The notes under the pieces were generated by a model. It saw nothing but the letters and a program-made list of their open reading frames with translations. It ran no database searches and was not told the DNA's origin. The position numbers and the translations under genes are program-made. A stretch of DNA of 47,018 nucleotides, taken from positions 1 through 47,018 of IMG/VR virus record IMGVR_UViG_3300033052_000112; one strand, given 5' to 3'. Below, one piece after another: positions 21,729-29,897 of the stretch. The number at the start of each line of letters is the position of its first letter. The stretch's first letter is position 1. This DNA is from a virus.

Positions 21729-23532
21729 TGACGATCGGATCCAATGCCACACCGAGCAGCGTGAAGGGCAGCGGGTCGACCTGCCTGATAAGTACGCCAA
21801 CATTCTCTGCAGCCTTGTTCGCCATGTTGACCGTCACCTCACCATTGATGAGGCTATCGGCAGCACCATAGGCTTCACCCGTTCGGCTTTTCACGATGAA
21901 CAGGTTGTCTGCGTTGATGCCCGCAAGGATAGAGCGCGTATCAGCAACTGTCAGCACCACCTCGCCAAGCCCTTGCGACCGGCCAAGGTTGAAGCCAGCG
22001 CTTTGCGTATTCATGCGAACCGGCAGCGTCTCGACTTCGGTGGTGTATGGAATACCGAATGTCACCCGAGATACAGGGCCAAAGTCATCAGGCAGGGTGA
22101 TTGAGCCGTTGGCCACGGTCAGATCGCGAATGACCTGTCCGTCACAGACACCCACGACATCGGTTCTACCTTCCAGATGCCAAAGCCCGGTAAAGTGCGA
22201 TTGAGGCGCTTCAAAGGATGCAGAGACAGCGCAATCCATGAAGCAGGCATCATCTACCGTATCCCAACGATGCGAGGCCATGCGCTCGACAAACTGCCTT
22301 GCAACACCATTCACAGTGCGCTCGACAATCATGTACAGCCGATCCTCGCCGTTCTCCGTGATCGAGCAGACCGACTTTACCAGCCCATCTGTTTCGCACA
22401 GCGTCCAGCCCCAGACGTTTTGCTCTTGCTCCCATGTGAAGCAAAGCAACTTGCCATCAGAGCGCGCCGCCCAGATCACCGATCGCGGTTCCTGTGCATA
22501 GGCCCAAGATACAATCGACATCTGTTGGAGGAAGTGCGGCGAGAAAATGGAAACGTCATTCGACTTCAGCCCATCAATCGCGAAGTCAAAACCCAACGTG
22601 CGAACAGATTGCCCCGTCGAAGGCGCATAGAAGACCACATTATCGACCACCAGAGGCGGAAGGCGTGATGATCCACGCCCGGTCTGCCTTCTAGTAGCTG
22701 GCGGAGTTGTCGCGTCCAGAACGCCGCCATTACCGTCCCCGTCGATGTTGAACACGCTGTCCGAGGTCAGGGCGATCAGCGAGGTTGTCGTCACCAACTG
22801 GTTTACCGAGTTCACCCGGCCCGCAATGATCGTGAATGCAATGCTGTCATCGGCGCGCAAGGGACGCGACCTATCCATGTTTTCTAGCTGGCCCGATCGC
22901 GTGCCCCAAATGCCATGCGGGATGTTTCTGGTCCGCGCCCACATTGCCCGTTGCTCAAATAGCGTAACGGTCGAGGGATAGTCACCAGCGCCGGGGAATG
23001 GATTGTATGCCTGCGGAGGGGCCTTATCCAAGGCTGGTCCGATGTTGTCATCACGGAACGTCAGGTCTTCTGTCGTGCCGATGTAGCCAAAGAACTGCGA
23101 GTTTTCCGCCTTGTAGACGTTGTACCGCGTAGCCCCTGCCACTGCGCTCCAAGTGACCGTGTTGTAGTTCTTCTTGAGCGTCAGATCATTCAAGCCCGTC
23201 GCTTGCCCCGATGCACGGCTTTCCTGCCCGGTGTCATCATTGAACGCAGTCACGACATAATAGGCATTCTGCGGAAAGTAGTTCGCGCCATCGTTGTCCG
23301 CGTCGGTGTTGCCAACCGTGCTGACGCAGTTGCAATCAGTCGGCGCAGCGACCGTAGGGCCGAACGAAACGTCCTGAAATTCCCAATCCGTGTGAGCATT
23401 GCGGACCAGTTTGCCGGGGATATGGTCAATGTGGGCAATGAACATCGTGTCTGCGGTTTGCTCGAAATCGAGTTCCGCCAGTTCAACGCCGTTGTACGGA
23501 CTGCCCACCTTGTAGACGCGCGCGCCGCCCAT
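21721..23532 (-). CDS. tail tubular protein B, C-terminal part (split gene)
   Basis: The 603 residues correspond to the main body of T7 gp12-like tail-tube/stabilisation proteins. RVYKVGSPYNGVELAELDFE and QTADTMFIAHIDHIPGKLVR near the start are internal landmarks of the family, normally found 120 or more residues into the protein. The N-terminal landmarks are in the separate upstream ORF (23532-24185). The ATG at 23532 overlaps that stop as TGATG, so translation is probably coupled. A -1 frameshift would also fuse them, but no convincing slippery heptamer is present. Confidence 0.8.
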   Translation of the reverse strand: MGGARVYKVGSPYNGVELAELDFEQTADTMFIAHIDHIPGKLVRNAHTDWEFQDVSFGPTVAAPTDCNCVSTVGNTDADNDGANYFPQNAYYVVTAFNDDTGQESRASGQATGLNDLTLKKNYNTVTWSAVAGATRYNVYKAENSQFFGYIGTTEDLTFRDDNIGPALDKAPPQAYNPFPGAGDYPSTVTLFEQRAMWARTRNIPHGIWGTRSGQLENMDRSRPLRADDSIAFTIIAGRVNSVNQLVTTTSLIALTSDSVFNIDGDGNGGVLDATTPPATRRQTGRGSSRLPPLVVDNVVFYAPSTGQSVRTLGFDFAIDGLKSNDVSIFSPHFLQQMSIVSWAYAQEPRSVIWAARSDGKLLCFTWEQEQNVWGWTLCETDGLVKSVCSITENGEDRLYMIVERTVNGVARQFVERMASHRWDTVDDACFMDCAVSASFEAPQSHFTGLWHLEGRTDVVGVCDGQVIRDLTVANGSITLPDDFGPVSRVTFGIPYTTEVETLPVRMNTQSAGFNLGRSQGLGEVVLTVADTRSILAGINADNLFIVKSRTGEAYGAADSLINGEVTVNMANKAAENVGVLIRQVDPLPFTLLGVALDPIVNG

Positions 23533-24185
23533 CAGAAACCATACCCAGCTTTGTAGCCGAACAGACCACCAGCGCCGCCATAGTAGTCGGGCGGTTCAGG
23601 TTCGGCCACAGGAGGAGGAACCACAGGCGCGGTCGGGACAACAGGCGCACCAGAGCGAACCACACCGCCATCGCATGAGGTGAACGCATCAACGCCGCTT
23701 GTATCCGCATCGATCGTGAAGTTGTTATCGTCGACGATCGTGATGACCGGCCATGCGCGACCATTGAGGAAATCGCCCATTCCGCCATCAACACCAGTGA
23801 TGTAGAACAGATCACCCGGCAACAGGCCATGATAGGCCACAGTGACCTTTGCTTGCGAGGCATTGGTTATCGCCGATATAGCCTGCTCTTCTTCAAGCAA
23901 ACGGCCACCAAATGCGCAGGGCGACATATAGCCTTGCCCCATTTCCAAGGCGTATGTTTGCGTCAGCGAGAACTGGAAAGGCACGAGGCGCGTCGGCTGA
24001 GACGGATTGATAACTTCAGCGACCAGTTGCGTGCCAGGGCGCTTTGTCAGACCGCCATACTTGAGGATCAGGACGTTGCGCGCCTTCTTGACGCCAGCGG
24101 CATACATATCCGCATCAAACCGACCATAGAGGTCAGGCGCTATCTCACCACGGCTAAAGTTCGGTTGAGCAGTGCGGAACGTCAC
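23532..24185 (-). CDS. tail tubular protein B, N-terminal part (split gene)
   Basis: It begins MTFRTAQPNFSRGEIAPDLY and continues ARNVLILKYGGLTKRPGTQ and PFQFSLTQTYALEMGQGYM, the N-terminal signature of T7 gp12-like proteins. From about residue 105 it carries the beta-rich domain seen as an insert in many such proteins (KVTVAYHGLLPGDLFYITGV ... NNFTIDADTSG). It then ends in a Pro-rich, Gly-rich tail (APVVPPPVAEPEPPDYYGG) where the gene breaks. The GTG start overlaps the gene above as GTGA. Confidence 0.8.
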   Translation of the reverse strand: MTFRTAQPNFSRGEIAPDLYGRFDADMYAAGVKKARNVLILKYGGLTKRPGTQLVAEVINPSQPTRLVPFQFSLTQTYALEMGQGYMSPCAFGGRLLEEEQAISAITNASQAKVTVAYHGLLPGDLFYITGVDGGMGDFLNGRAWPVITIVDDNNFTIDADTSGVDAFTSCDGGVVRSGAPVVPTAPVVPPPVAEPEPPDYYGGAGGLFGYKAGYGF

Positions 24186-24826
24186 GGCACGTAATTCCCA
24201 ACACCGGCCCGCGCATACTCAGCTTCCGAGATGTACCGACGAGGCGTGGATTGCCGCTTGTTCTCTTCATCGGCGATCGCGCGCTGACGTGCTACCTCAG
24301 CCTGTTGCGATAGGTATTGCGCAACCTTGGCGTCCTTCTTGATCGGCAGGGCAATCCGTGCGCCAAGTTCAAGCTCAAATGCACGCTGGACCGAAGCAGG
24401 CAGGTCCGCAGCCGTGATGGTCTTGCGCGTGTAAACCAGTGTCGCGGTCGGCACGTTGGTGTAGATCACACCGCCTTCATTGAGAAAAGCCAGCGCAATG
24501 CCATCCTGAAGAGGAAACGAATAAGGCCCGAACGTCGGCAGAATTGTGGCTGTATCCTCTACCTCCCGCACCGCAAGAGGCTGAGCCATGTCGGCAGGCA
24601 CCGCGTAGGCATAGAGCCATTCGGCAGATCGATCGTTAGTGACAGCAGCCAGAACTTCGCGCTTGGTCAGCCAATGCCATTCAGTCCAGTCAGCCAGTTC
24701 ATCAAGCAAAGGTTGAGCGAACCGGACAACTTCGCGTGCCTCAAGCGAGCCTTCTTCAAAATCAGCAATGGCACCAGCGGCGATTTGCCCTAGTGCCCGG
24801 TTGCAGAGTTCCAGAAGCGTAGCCAT
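24182..24826 (-). CDS. tail tubular protein A (T7 gp11-like), 214 aa
   Basis: MATLLELCNRALGQIAAGAI and VVRFAQPLLDELADWTEWHW are the N-terminal hallmarks of the gp11-type head-tail adaptor. Further matches are AYAVPADMAQPL and TATLVYTRKTITAADLPAS. The C-terminal helix (AQYLSQQAEVARQRAIADEE) is usual for the family, as is the length. It forms the ring between the portal and tail tube B, whose gene follows directly. Confidence 0.9.
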   Translation of the reverse strand: MATLLELCNRALGQIAAGAIADFEEGSLEAREVVRFAQPLLDELADWTEWHWLTKREVLAAVTNDRSAEWLYAYAVPADMAQPLAVREVEDTATILPTFGPYSFPLQDGIALAFLNEGGVIYTNVPTATLVYTRKTITAADLPASVQRAFELELGARIALPIKKDAKVAQYLSQQAEVARQRAIADEENKRQSTPRRYISEAEYARAGVGNYVP

Positions 24827-25128
24827 CAGGCGACAGTTCGGGCCGTGATCTTGACCGTCTGCCCAGTTGTCACAAACGTGCGCAGCGGCATCTGCACATT
24901 TGCAGGGAGATAAAGCCCGTTGGTGGTCGTGGCTGCTTTCGTCTCGCCATCACGGCTGATCGTGACGTAATGAGCCGTATCCGAAAACAGAATGCACACA
25001 TCACTGTTAACCGGAACGTTGTTGGACGCATTCGACGTGCTGGACGTAGTGACCGTCTCAGTGCTGATAGGGAAGCCTGCAACCCCCAAATCCACGTTGT
25101 CGAAATAGGAAATGTAAAGCGTGGCCAT
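24826..25128 (-). CDS. hypothetical beta-rich structural protein, 100 aa
   Basis: Begins MATLYISYFDNVDLGVAGFP. It is Ser/Thr/Asn-rich and predicted to be all beta (SDVCILFSDTAHYVTISRDG, TVKITARTVA). Size and place between cement/coiled-coil and tail-tube genes suggest a head decoration or head-completion protein. AAGGGG lies upstream of the start. Family not recognised. Confidence 0.6.
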   Translation of the reverse strand: MATLYISYFDNVDLGVAGFPISTETVTTSSTSNASNNVPVNSDVCILFSDTAHYVTISRDGETKAATTTNGLYLPANVQMPLRTFVTTGQTVKITARTVA

Positions 25129-25144
25129 ATCAAACCCCTTTTGT

Positions 25145-25180
25145 TGGGGGATACGGCCAGCCCTTGGGCGGTTGAATCGC
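25145..25180 (-). promoter_or_regulatory. late-operon motif, copy 2 (before tail tubes)
   Basis: On the minus strand GCGATTCAACCGCCC starts directly after the TGA of the 65-residue gene and precedes the tail-tube block. The core 10-mer is identical to copies 1 and 3; the tail is less conserved. Confidence 0.55.
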
Positions 25181-25378
25181 TCAAGGCTCCAGTGCGGTTA
25201 TCCGGGCCTCATGGTCAGCCGCAGTCGCCTGCAAGGTTGCCACCAACGCCTCTAGCGCGGCAATGCGGTCCTCATGGTCAATGACTTGCGCGCCGTTAGC
25301 GGGAACGGTCGGAGTGCCGACTTCCTGATACCGCCGAACCGGGGTACTGGTAAGGTTAAGGTCTTTGCCTTGGAACAT
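25181..25378 (-). CDS. small coiled-coil structural protein, 65 aa
   Basis: It begins MFQGKDLNLTSTPVRRYQEV and ends in a heptad helix (RIAALEALVATLQATAADHE). Such N-terminal-arm plus coiled-coil proteins are often head spikes or trimer pieces, but this is a guess. No Shine-Dalgarno sequence is visible; the start lies in the T-run of the terminator hairpin, which is odd. Confidence 0.55.
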   Translation of the reverse strand: MFQGKDLNLTSTPVRRYQEVGTPTVPANGAQVIDHEDRIAALEALVATLQATAADHEARITALEP

Positions 25379-25407
25379 GAAAAGAGGGCCGAGGTTTCCC
25401 CCGGCCC
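25379..25407 (-). terminator. terminator after the capsid genes (T7 T-phi-like position)
   Basis: On the minus strand GGGCCGGGG, loop GAAA and CCTCGGCCC form a 9-bp stem with one G-U, followed by TCTTTTC. It stands between the capsid/cement genes and the tail-tube genes. Confidence 0.7.
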
Positions 25408-25414
25408 CGCCCCC

Positions 25415-25591
25415 TTAGTCTTCAGCCTTGGCACGAGGGCGGGAACCACCCTTCTTGCCGTCGCCATCATGATCGAGAGGATCGATCGCTTCCCACGTCT
25501 TGCCCTTGGGGGCGTCAGTCGTGAACTCTTCACCCGCGAAGATGTAGCGTTCGTCGACATAGACGTTTTCAGTTGCGCGATAGGTTGCCAT
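25415..25591 (-). CDS. small hypothetical head protein, 58 aa
   Basis: The ATG overlaps the cement stop (TAATG). The product MATYRATENVYVDERYIFAG, then EEFTTDAPKGKTWEAIDPLD and a Gly/Lys/Asp tail, has the form of small phage proteins encoded after the capsid. It is the last gene before the intra-operon terminator. Confidence 0.65.
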   Translation of the reverse strand: MATYRATENVYVDERYIFAGEEFTTDAPKGKTWEAIDPLDHDGDGKKGGSRPRAKAED

Positions 25592-26034
25592 TACGCACCC
25601 CCGATCGTCTTGTTGGTCTGGCGAGCCATGACCACACCGGCAGTAATCTTGCCGGTCGTCGGCGCAGTGCCTGCTACGGTGTAGTTCAGGCGGACATAGC
25701 GCGCCTTGGTCCCTTCAGGGAACTCATAGGGCGTATCGAACTGGAAGCCAGCCACCAGAGAGGCAAGGGCAACAGTGGCCCCGCTCTGGATCGTGGTCCA
25801 GGTCGAATTGTCCGGCGAGGTCTGCACCGCAACAGTCAGCGAAGTGAGGTTGTTGAACGTCTCGGTTACGCGAACCGAGAGGTAAACGCATTCCTCACCA
25901 ATGCCGATGTCGCGCGTCATGGCCGAGCCACCGAAAGGCGTTCCGGTTGCGCCGAGGTCGATCACATTGGTCGACGCCGCCGTTGCCGTGATTGCCTGCG
26001 CATCGGAGAGCAGGAGCGAGTTATCGTAGATCAT
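25591..26034 (-). CDS. Bbp16-like capsid cement protein, 147 aa
   Basis: It begins MIYDNSLLLSDAQAITATAA and has the all-beta pattern of Bbp16-family cement proteins (CVYLSVRVTETFNNLTSLTV, QTSPDNSTWTTIQSG, KARYVRLNYTVAG). AAGGAG lies upstream. Its place directly after the major capsid gene is the same as in BPP-1-type phages, where it stabilises the shell. Confidence 0.8.
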   Translation of the reverse strand: MIYDNSLLLSDAQAITATAASTNVIDLGATGTPFGGSAMTRDIGIGEECVYLSVRVTETFNNLTSLTVAVQTSPDNSTWTTIQSGATVALASLVAGFQFDTPYEFPEGTKARYVRLNYTVAGTAPTTGKITAGVVMARQTNKTIGGA

Positions 26035-26046
26035 CGGTCGATCTCC

Positions 26047-27066
26047 TTACGAAAGCGCTGCTTCGGTGTTGAGCAGGGCGTCGGTTTCACGGATGGGGAT
26101 GCCGCGCCAAGTCAGGACTTCCTCACCCTGAATCTCCATGGGCCGCAGACGCACGAAGTTGTCGGTCGAGCCGCCGCGACCATTGGTCTGTTCGGCATCG
26201 AGCGCTTCCATCAGCGTACGGTTCATGTAGATCACAGTGCGACCCGGCGACATCTGGCCCGGCTTTTCCATCTTGTAGGCGCGACGACCCTGCAGCTTGT
26301 AGTAAGCCTTGCGCATCAGCGGATTGAGCGCAGTCGAACCAGCAATGAGGTCCGAAACGTCAATGTTCGCGATACGGGCGTTGTAGCGCCAATCCTTGAC
26401 GGCGATGCCCGCGTGCTGCGTGAACATCTCTTCCTTCACGTAGTAAGGATTGTTCGATGCATCGAGGACGCGCTGCTCGCCCTTGTCTTCGCGCATGACA
26501 CCAGCAGGGATGTTTTCCGGCGTCAGCATCGAGGTCTGACCGTCGCCATGGGTGACGAACCAGATCGAAGCGTTGTCGGAACCCGAGCCACCGCCGTTGA
26601 TGACGTTGGCATTGGCCAGCGTGTTGTAACGCGGTGCGAGACCGTGGAACTGCTTGCCGTTGATCAGCACGTTCGAATAGAACACAGCGCTTTCCATGGT
26701 CTGGGCCATGGTTTCGAGGAAGCCGTTTGCTTCCATAAGCCGCAGCTTCGAAGCCTGATCGGGCTTCAGCTTGAGCAAGCGGGCGTCGACGCTCGACAGA
26801 CCTTCAATGAAGCCGGTCGTGTCTTCGACCTGCGTGTAAGCGCCCTTGCTCTGTGCAATGCCCTGATAGAGCGCGCCCCAAGAGACGGACGGCAGACCAG
26901 TGCGGATCGAAGAAACGTGCTTCGATCCCTTGTTGCAGGTGATGACGTTGGCGTCCTTCATGAAGGGCGTCAGGTTGGTCAGGGCTTCGACGACATCGCC
27001 GATCCCGTCACCGCCCGCTTTCAGAACGTCGATGAGATTCCAGTAGGTAGTGCCAAGAACGGCCAT
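26047..27066 (-). CDS. major capsid protein, Bbp17-like, 339 aa
   Basis: It begins MAVLGTTYWNLIDVLKAGGD. Recognisable stretches of this capsid group are VSWGALYQGIAQSKGAYTQV, DARLLKLKPD, NVLINGKQFHGLAPRYNTLA, YMNRTLMEALDAEQTN and LTWRGIPIRETDALLNTEA at the C-terminus. Length is normal. GGGGGT stands upstream. It is preceded by the scaffold gene and followed by the cement gene. Confidence 0.9.
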   Translation of the reverse strand: MAVLGTTYWNLIDVLKAGGDGIGDVVEALTNLTPFMKDANVITCNKGSKHVSSIRTGLPSVSWGALYQGIAQSKGAYTQVEDTTGFIEGLSSVDARLLKLKPDQASKLRLMEANGFLETMAQTMESAVFYSNVLINGKQFHGLAPRYNTLANANVINGGGSGSDNASIWFVTHGDGQTSMLTPENIPAGVMREDKGEQRVLDASNNPYYVKEEMFTQHAGIAVKDWRYNARIANIDVSDLIAGSTALNPLMRKAYYKLQGRRAYKMEKPGQMSPGRTVIYMNRTLMEALDAEQTNGRGGSTDNFVRLRPMEIQGEEVLTWRGIPIRETDALLNTEAALS

Positions 27067-27077
27067 GATTACCCCCT

Positions 27078-27728
27078 TTAGTCGTTGGGATAGAGCCGCT
27101 TTTCGAGCGGCGTTTGGGTTGAACCTCCCGCGCCGGAGCGCACGAAGTCACCATCCTCAGACACCATCTCACCAAGACGCCGCGCCATGCGGATCATGTC
27201 GGGATGATTGCCAAGTCCGGTTTCGGTGAGCAGTTGGCGGAAGGGATGGCCTTCGGTGTACCCGAGAGCATCAAGGCCCTTGCCTGCCAAATGCACGGTC
27301 TGTTCGCGGTTGCCGCCGCCAATCTCGGCATCAGCGTTGAAGGCATCGAGCCATTCCCTGCGCTGCGCCGCCATCAGGTCCGTCATCTGCGCGGTCTGTG
27401 CAGTGATAGCCTTGTCCATTGCCTGCTTGACGATCGGCAGAAGAGCGTTGGCCTGTTCGTTCGAAAGGCCCGCTTCCTTCAGGATCGGTTCGGCAGTGCC
27501 CAGCAGGTCCGCGTCGATCTCCATCCCTTCAAGGGCGAGTTCGTACTTTTCGGGCACTACGGGGGTGGCTGGTTCCTCCGCCTTGACTTCCTGTTCCGGG
27601 GGCGTGGCCTGTTCGTCAGCCAGCGCGCCGCCAAGCACGGTTTCATCGACGACAGCATCAGGCGTCGTCGTCTCCACCGGGGAGGTCTCTGTAGCGGTCT
27701 GTGTCTCGATTACGGTTTCGTCTGCCAC
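27078..27728 (-). CDS. scaffolding / capsid assembly protein, 216 aa
   Basis: The N-terminal 70 residues are acidic and low in complexity (Glu, Thr, Pro, Val). They are followed by EKYELALEGMEIDADLLG and a helical core (AEPILKEAGLSNEQANALLP, AMDKAITAQTAQMTDLMAAQ), then a basic C-terminal end (TPLEKRLYPND) of the kind that binds capsid subunits. The GTG start has AGGAG upstream and overlaps the Bbp19-like gene by 71 bases. The place before the capsid gene fits a scaffold. Confidence 0.85.
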   Translation of the reverse strand: MADETVIETQTATETSPVETTTPDAVVDETVLGGALADEQATPPEQEVKAEEPATPVVPEKYELALEGMEIDADLLGTAEPILKEAGLSNEQANALLPIVKQAMDKAITAQTAQMTDLMAAQRREWLDAFNADAEIGGGNREQTVHLAGKGLDALGYTEGHPFRQLLTETGLGNHPDMIRMARRLGEMVSEDGDFVRSGAGGSTQTPLEKRLYPND

Positions 27729-28014
27729 TGGTCGGCTCCTTGGGGTTCATTGCTTCGCGGATTGCTGCATCGAGCGTCGTGATCGCTTCAGGATCAGCGG
27801 CACGAATTTGCTCAGGTTGGCCAAGGTGGGCCATCTGCAGCAGGTCGAACCCCAGGCTTCGGCGTCCCTCGAAATGGCCGAGGTCACGCCCTGTTTGCCC
27901 ATTGGCAGGAGCGTAGTGGCCGAGGATGCCCGCGCTTTGAATCGCGGCGAACAGGAAGCGTCGGAACTCAGGGCGAGACAGAAGAAATTCAGCGTCGTTC
28001 GGATCTAGGATCAC
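27658..28014 (-). CDS. Bbp19-like protein, 118 aa
   Basis: FLLSRPEFRRFLFAAIQSAG and GHFEGRRSLGFDLLQMAHL are the core phrases of the Bbp19 family, encoded between portal and scaffold in many podoviruses. The Arg/Asp-rich tail is translated from sequence shared with the scaffold start. The start overlaps the portal stop as ATGA. Its role in head assembly is not known to me. Confidence 0.8.
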   Translation of the reverse strand: MILDPNDAEFLLSRPEFRRFLFAAIQSAGILGHYAPANGQTGRDLGHFEGRRSLGFDLLQMAHLGQPEQIRAADPEAITTLDAAIREAMNPKEPTSGRRNRNRDTDRYRDLPGGDDDA

Positions 28015-29696
28015 GCAGGCATCATCCTGTTGAGGAGGCTTTCACCGCCGCCGACATCGGTTTCAGAAAGCAGGCGGGCTGCATCTGCGCCTTGCTGCAT
28101 GGCCGGAGCCATCGCCGCCATCTGCGCGGCCTGTTGCTGTTGTTGACGCGAGGCGCGGATAGCCTCCACATCCTTGATGTTGCGGATCAGTTTAGCAGGC
28201 GCACCGGCACGATAGCCGTATTCATCAATCGCCTCGTCGAAGTTGATCTTGTCGAGCGCTTCAGGATTGACCGCAGCCATGTTGCCGACAAAGCCAACAA
28301 CGCGCTCGATCTGGCCAATGCCGACCATGCGCTGCATCTGCGTCAGGATCGACACGAACTCGACATTGATGGGAGCGCCGGACAAGGCTTCAGGAACAGG
28401 AGGCAGCATCTGCCCGCGCGACATGATGCCGAACGCGCGATCGATCGCAATTTCCAGCTTCTCATTGGCAACGCGCTCAATGACCGGGCCAAGCTGCGTC
28501 AGCTTTTCCTCGTTGCGCGCCGCAATCTCCTCCATGTTGCGAGGCTGCACCCCGCGCATGTTGGTAATGGCGTTAAACAGGTCAGCGAAGGAAAGACCAT
28601 CGATTTGCTGATGGCACTTCACGATCTCCTCGCCGATCGCGTTCACGGCCTGATACGGCATCTGGTACGGAACGATGATCTGGTCTTTGTCGACGCTGGA
28701 CGCGGTGACAGTGCGGCCCGGTTCACCAGTCAGGCGGATACCTGCAGGCACGATCTTTTCAGGCTTAACCATCGCGTCGATGGCTTCATTGCGGCGCTTG
28801 GCCTGCATCTGCAGTTCACGCAGCGCAGGCAGGCTTTCCATGCCGGGAGAGACTCCATAGGTGTCGCCGCCCACGACATCCCAACGCGGTGCCCAGAAGG
28901 GCTGTTCTTCGTATCCCGAGACGCGAAGCAGATTGCGCTCACCGTCCTGGTCATCCCAATAGACCGAACGCCACGGCTTTGACCCGAACTTGAGCGGGTT
29001 GTGGTCAGGGTTTGGCTCAATCGCGTGATAGAACTCAACCGGCTGTTCGTAGTCCGACTTGTCGTAAAGCCCACGGATACGGTTCGATACGCGGTTCTTG
29101 AACGTGTCGACGGCTTGCTTCACCGTCATCGGGCAGAAGCGGTAGAGCGTGTCAGGCGTCATGGCATCGCCCAGAGCGATCCAGTATTCCCCGGCAGTCA
29201 GGGCATGGCAGACCGAACCGACTTGCGGATGCTCGACCATCACGCAAGCCTCAGTGCCGAACAGCCCTTCCTCTGCGTATCCAGCCTTGACTGCGCCATA
29301 GAAGTTGCCGCCAGCAAAGAAGGCATACATGCGGCGCTCGACTTCGGAGAGCCATTCACGGATGCCTTCGCCCTCGTTCATCTGGTCATCAGCCAGCTTG
29401 AGCGTGAACCATGGACGCGATGCACTCGACAGACCCGAGGTCATGCCATTGGCCAGCGTGCGGAATGCTTCGATGCCGTGCGGATCAAACAGCGCCTTGT
29501 TGCGCGTGCGGCGGAGAGAGCCTTGCTTGTCCTTCTGGGTAGTCAGGAAGCGAGAGCGTGCAGGCTGCGCAAAGCGCGCGATATCCCGCCATTCGTCCTC
29601 ATAGTCAGTGCGAATGTTCTTGAGGCCCACAAGCCGAAGCCTGCAGTGCTTGCGGATTTCCGCGTCTTTACCGGTGATTTCCGGAGCGTCAGCCAA
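28011..29696 (-). CDS. portal (head-to-tail connector) protein, 561 aa
   Basis: This is the T7-like Head-tail connector family. The N-terminal RTDYEDEWRDIARFAQPARS and GIEAFRTLANGMTSGLSSAS, then RPWFTLKLAD, are strong landmarks. The middle MESLPALRELQMQAKRRNEA and the Gln-rich C-terminus (RQQQQQAAQMAAMAPAMQQG) are also typical. I place the start at the TTG at 29696, eight bases before the stop of the 60-residue gene; the ATG at 29750 would overlap that gene by 62 bases. It forms the dodecameric ring for packaging and tail attachment. Confidence 0.9.
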   Translation of the reverse strand: MADAPEITGKDAEIRKHCRLRLVGLKNIRTDYEDEWRDIARFAQPARSRFLTTQKDKQGSLRRTRNKALFDPHGIEAFRTLANGMTSGLSSASRPWFTLKLADDQMNEGEGIREWLSEVERRMYAFFAGGNFYGAVKAGYAEEGLFGTEACVMVEHPQVGSVCHALTAGEYWIALGDAMTPDTLYRFCPMTVKQAVDTFKNRVSNRIRGLYDKSDYEQPVEFYHAIEPNPDHNPLKFGSKPWRSVYWDDQDGERNLLRVSGYEEQPFWAPRWDVVGGDTYGVSPGMESLPALRELQMQAKRRNEAIDAMVKPEKIVPAGIRLTGEPGRTVTASSVDKDQIIVPYQMPYQAVNAIGEEIVKCHQQIDGLSFADLFNAITNMRGVQPRNMEEIAARNEEKLTQLGPVIERVANEKLEIAIDRAFGIMSRGQMLPPVPEALSGAPINVEFVSILTQMQRMVGIGQIERVVGFVGNMAAVNPEALDKINFDEAIDEYGYRAGAPAKLIRNIKDVEAIRASRQQQQQAAQMAAMAPAMQQGADAARLLSETDVGGGESLLNRMMPA

Positions 29697-29871
29697 GGGT
29701 AGGCTTGCCGACCGAGGGCGAGCCAAGCGTGCCCTGTGCCGAAGTGACAAGGCCAGCCATCAACATACGGCGGCGCTTGCTGTCATCCATGGAGCCAGCA
29801 GGAGCGCCAGCATCAGGCAGCTTTACCGCCTGCCGGTCAGGGACGGACGGGATATCAGGTGCGCCGCAGAT
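29689..29871 (-). CDS. conserved small virion-region protein with ATC start, 60 aa
   Basis: A perfect AGGAGG stands five bases before an ATC codon that begins a 60-codon frame: initiator, then CGAPDIPSVPDRQAVKLPDA and KRRRMLMAGLVTSAQGTLG, ending GKPTLG. The C-terminal RRR ... TSAQG ... GKPTLG is a widespread pattern in small phage proteins encoded near the portal, and these usually begin with Met-Cys. An in-frame TAG lies just upstream of the ribosome site and no ATG, GTG or TTG lies nearby, so ATC seems to be the real start unless it is a sequencing error. The 3' end overlaps the portal. Confidence 0.7.
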   Translation of the reverse strand: MCGAPDIPSVPDRQAVKLPDAGAPAGSMDDSKRRRMLMAGLVTSAQGTLGSPSVGKPTLG

Positions 29872-29897
29872 GGTAGCCTCCTATCGAATGGACAGGA

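Noticed and set aside
25591-27066. BPP-1-like head genes suggested a diversity-generating retroelement.
   Set aside because: No reverse transcriptase ORF or template/variable repeat pair was seen in the window; only the head module resembles BPP-1.
25573-27081. 502-codon plus-strand ORF across the capsid region.
   Set aside because: Antisense shadow of the major capsid and cement genes, a common artefact in GC-rich DNA.
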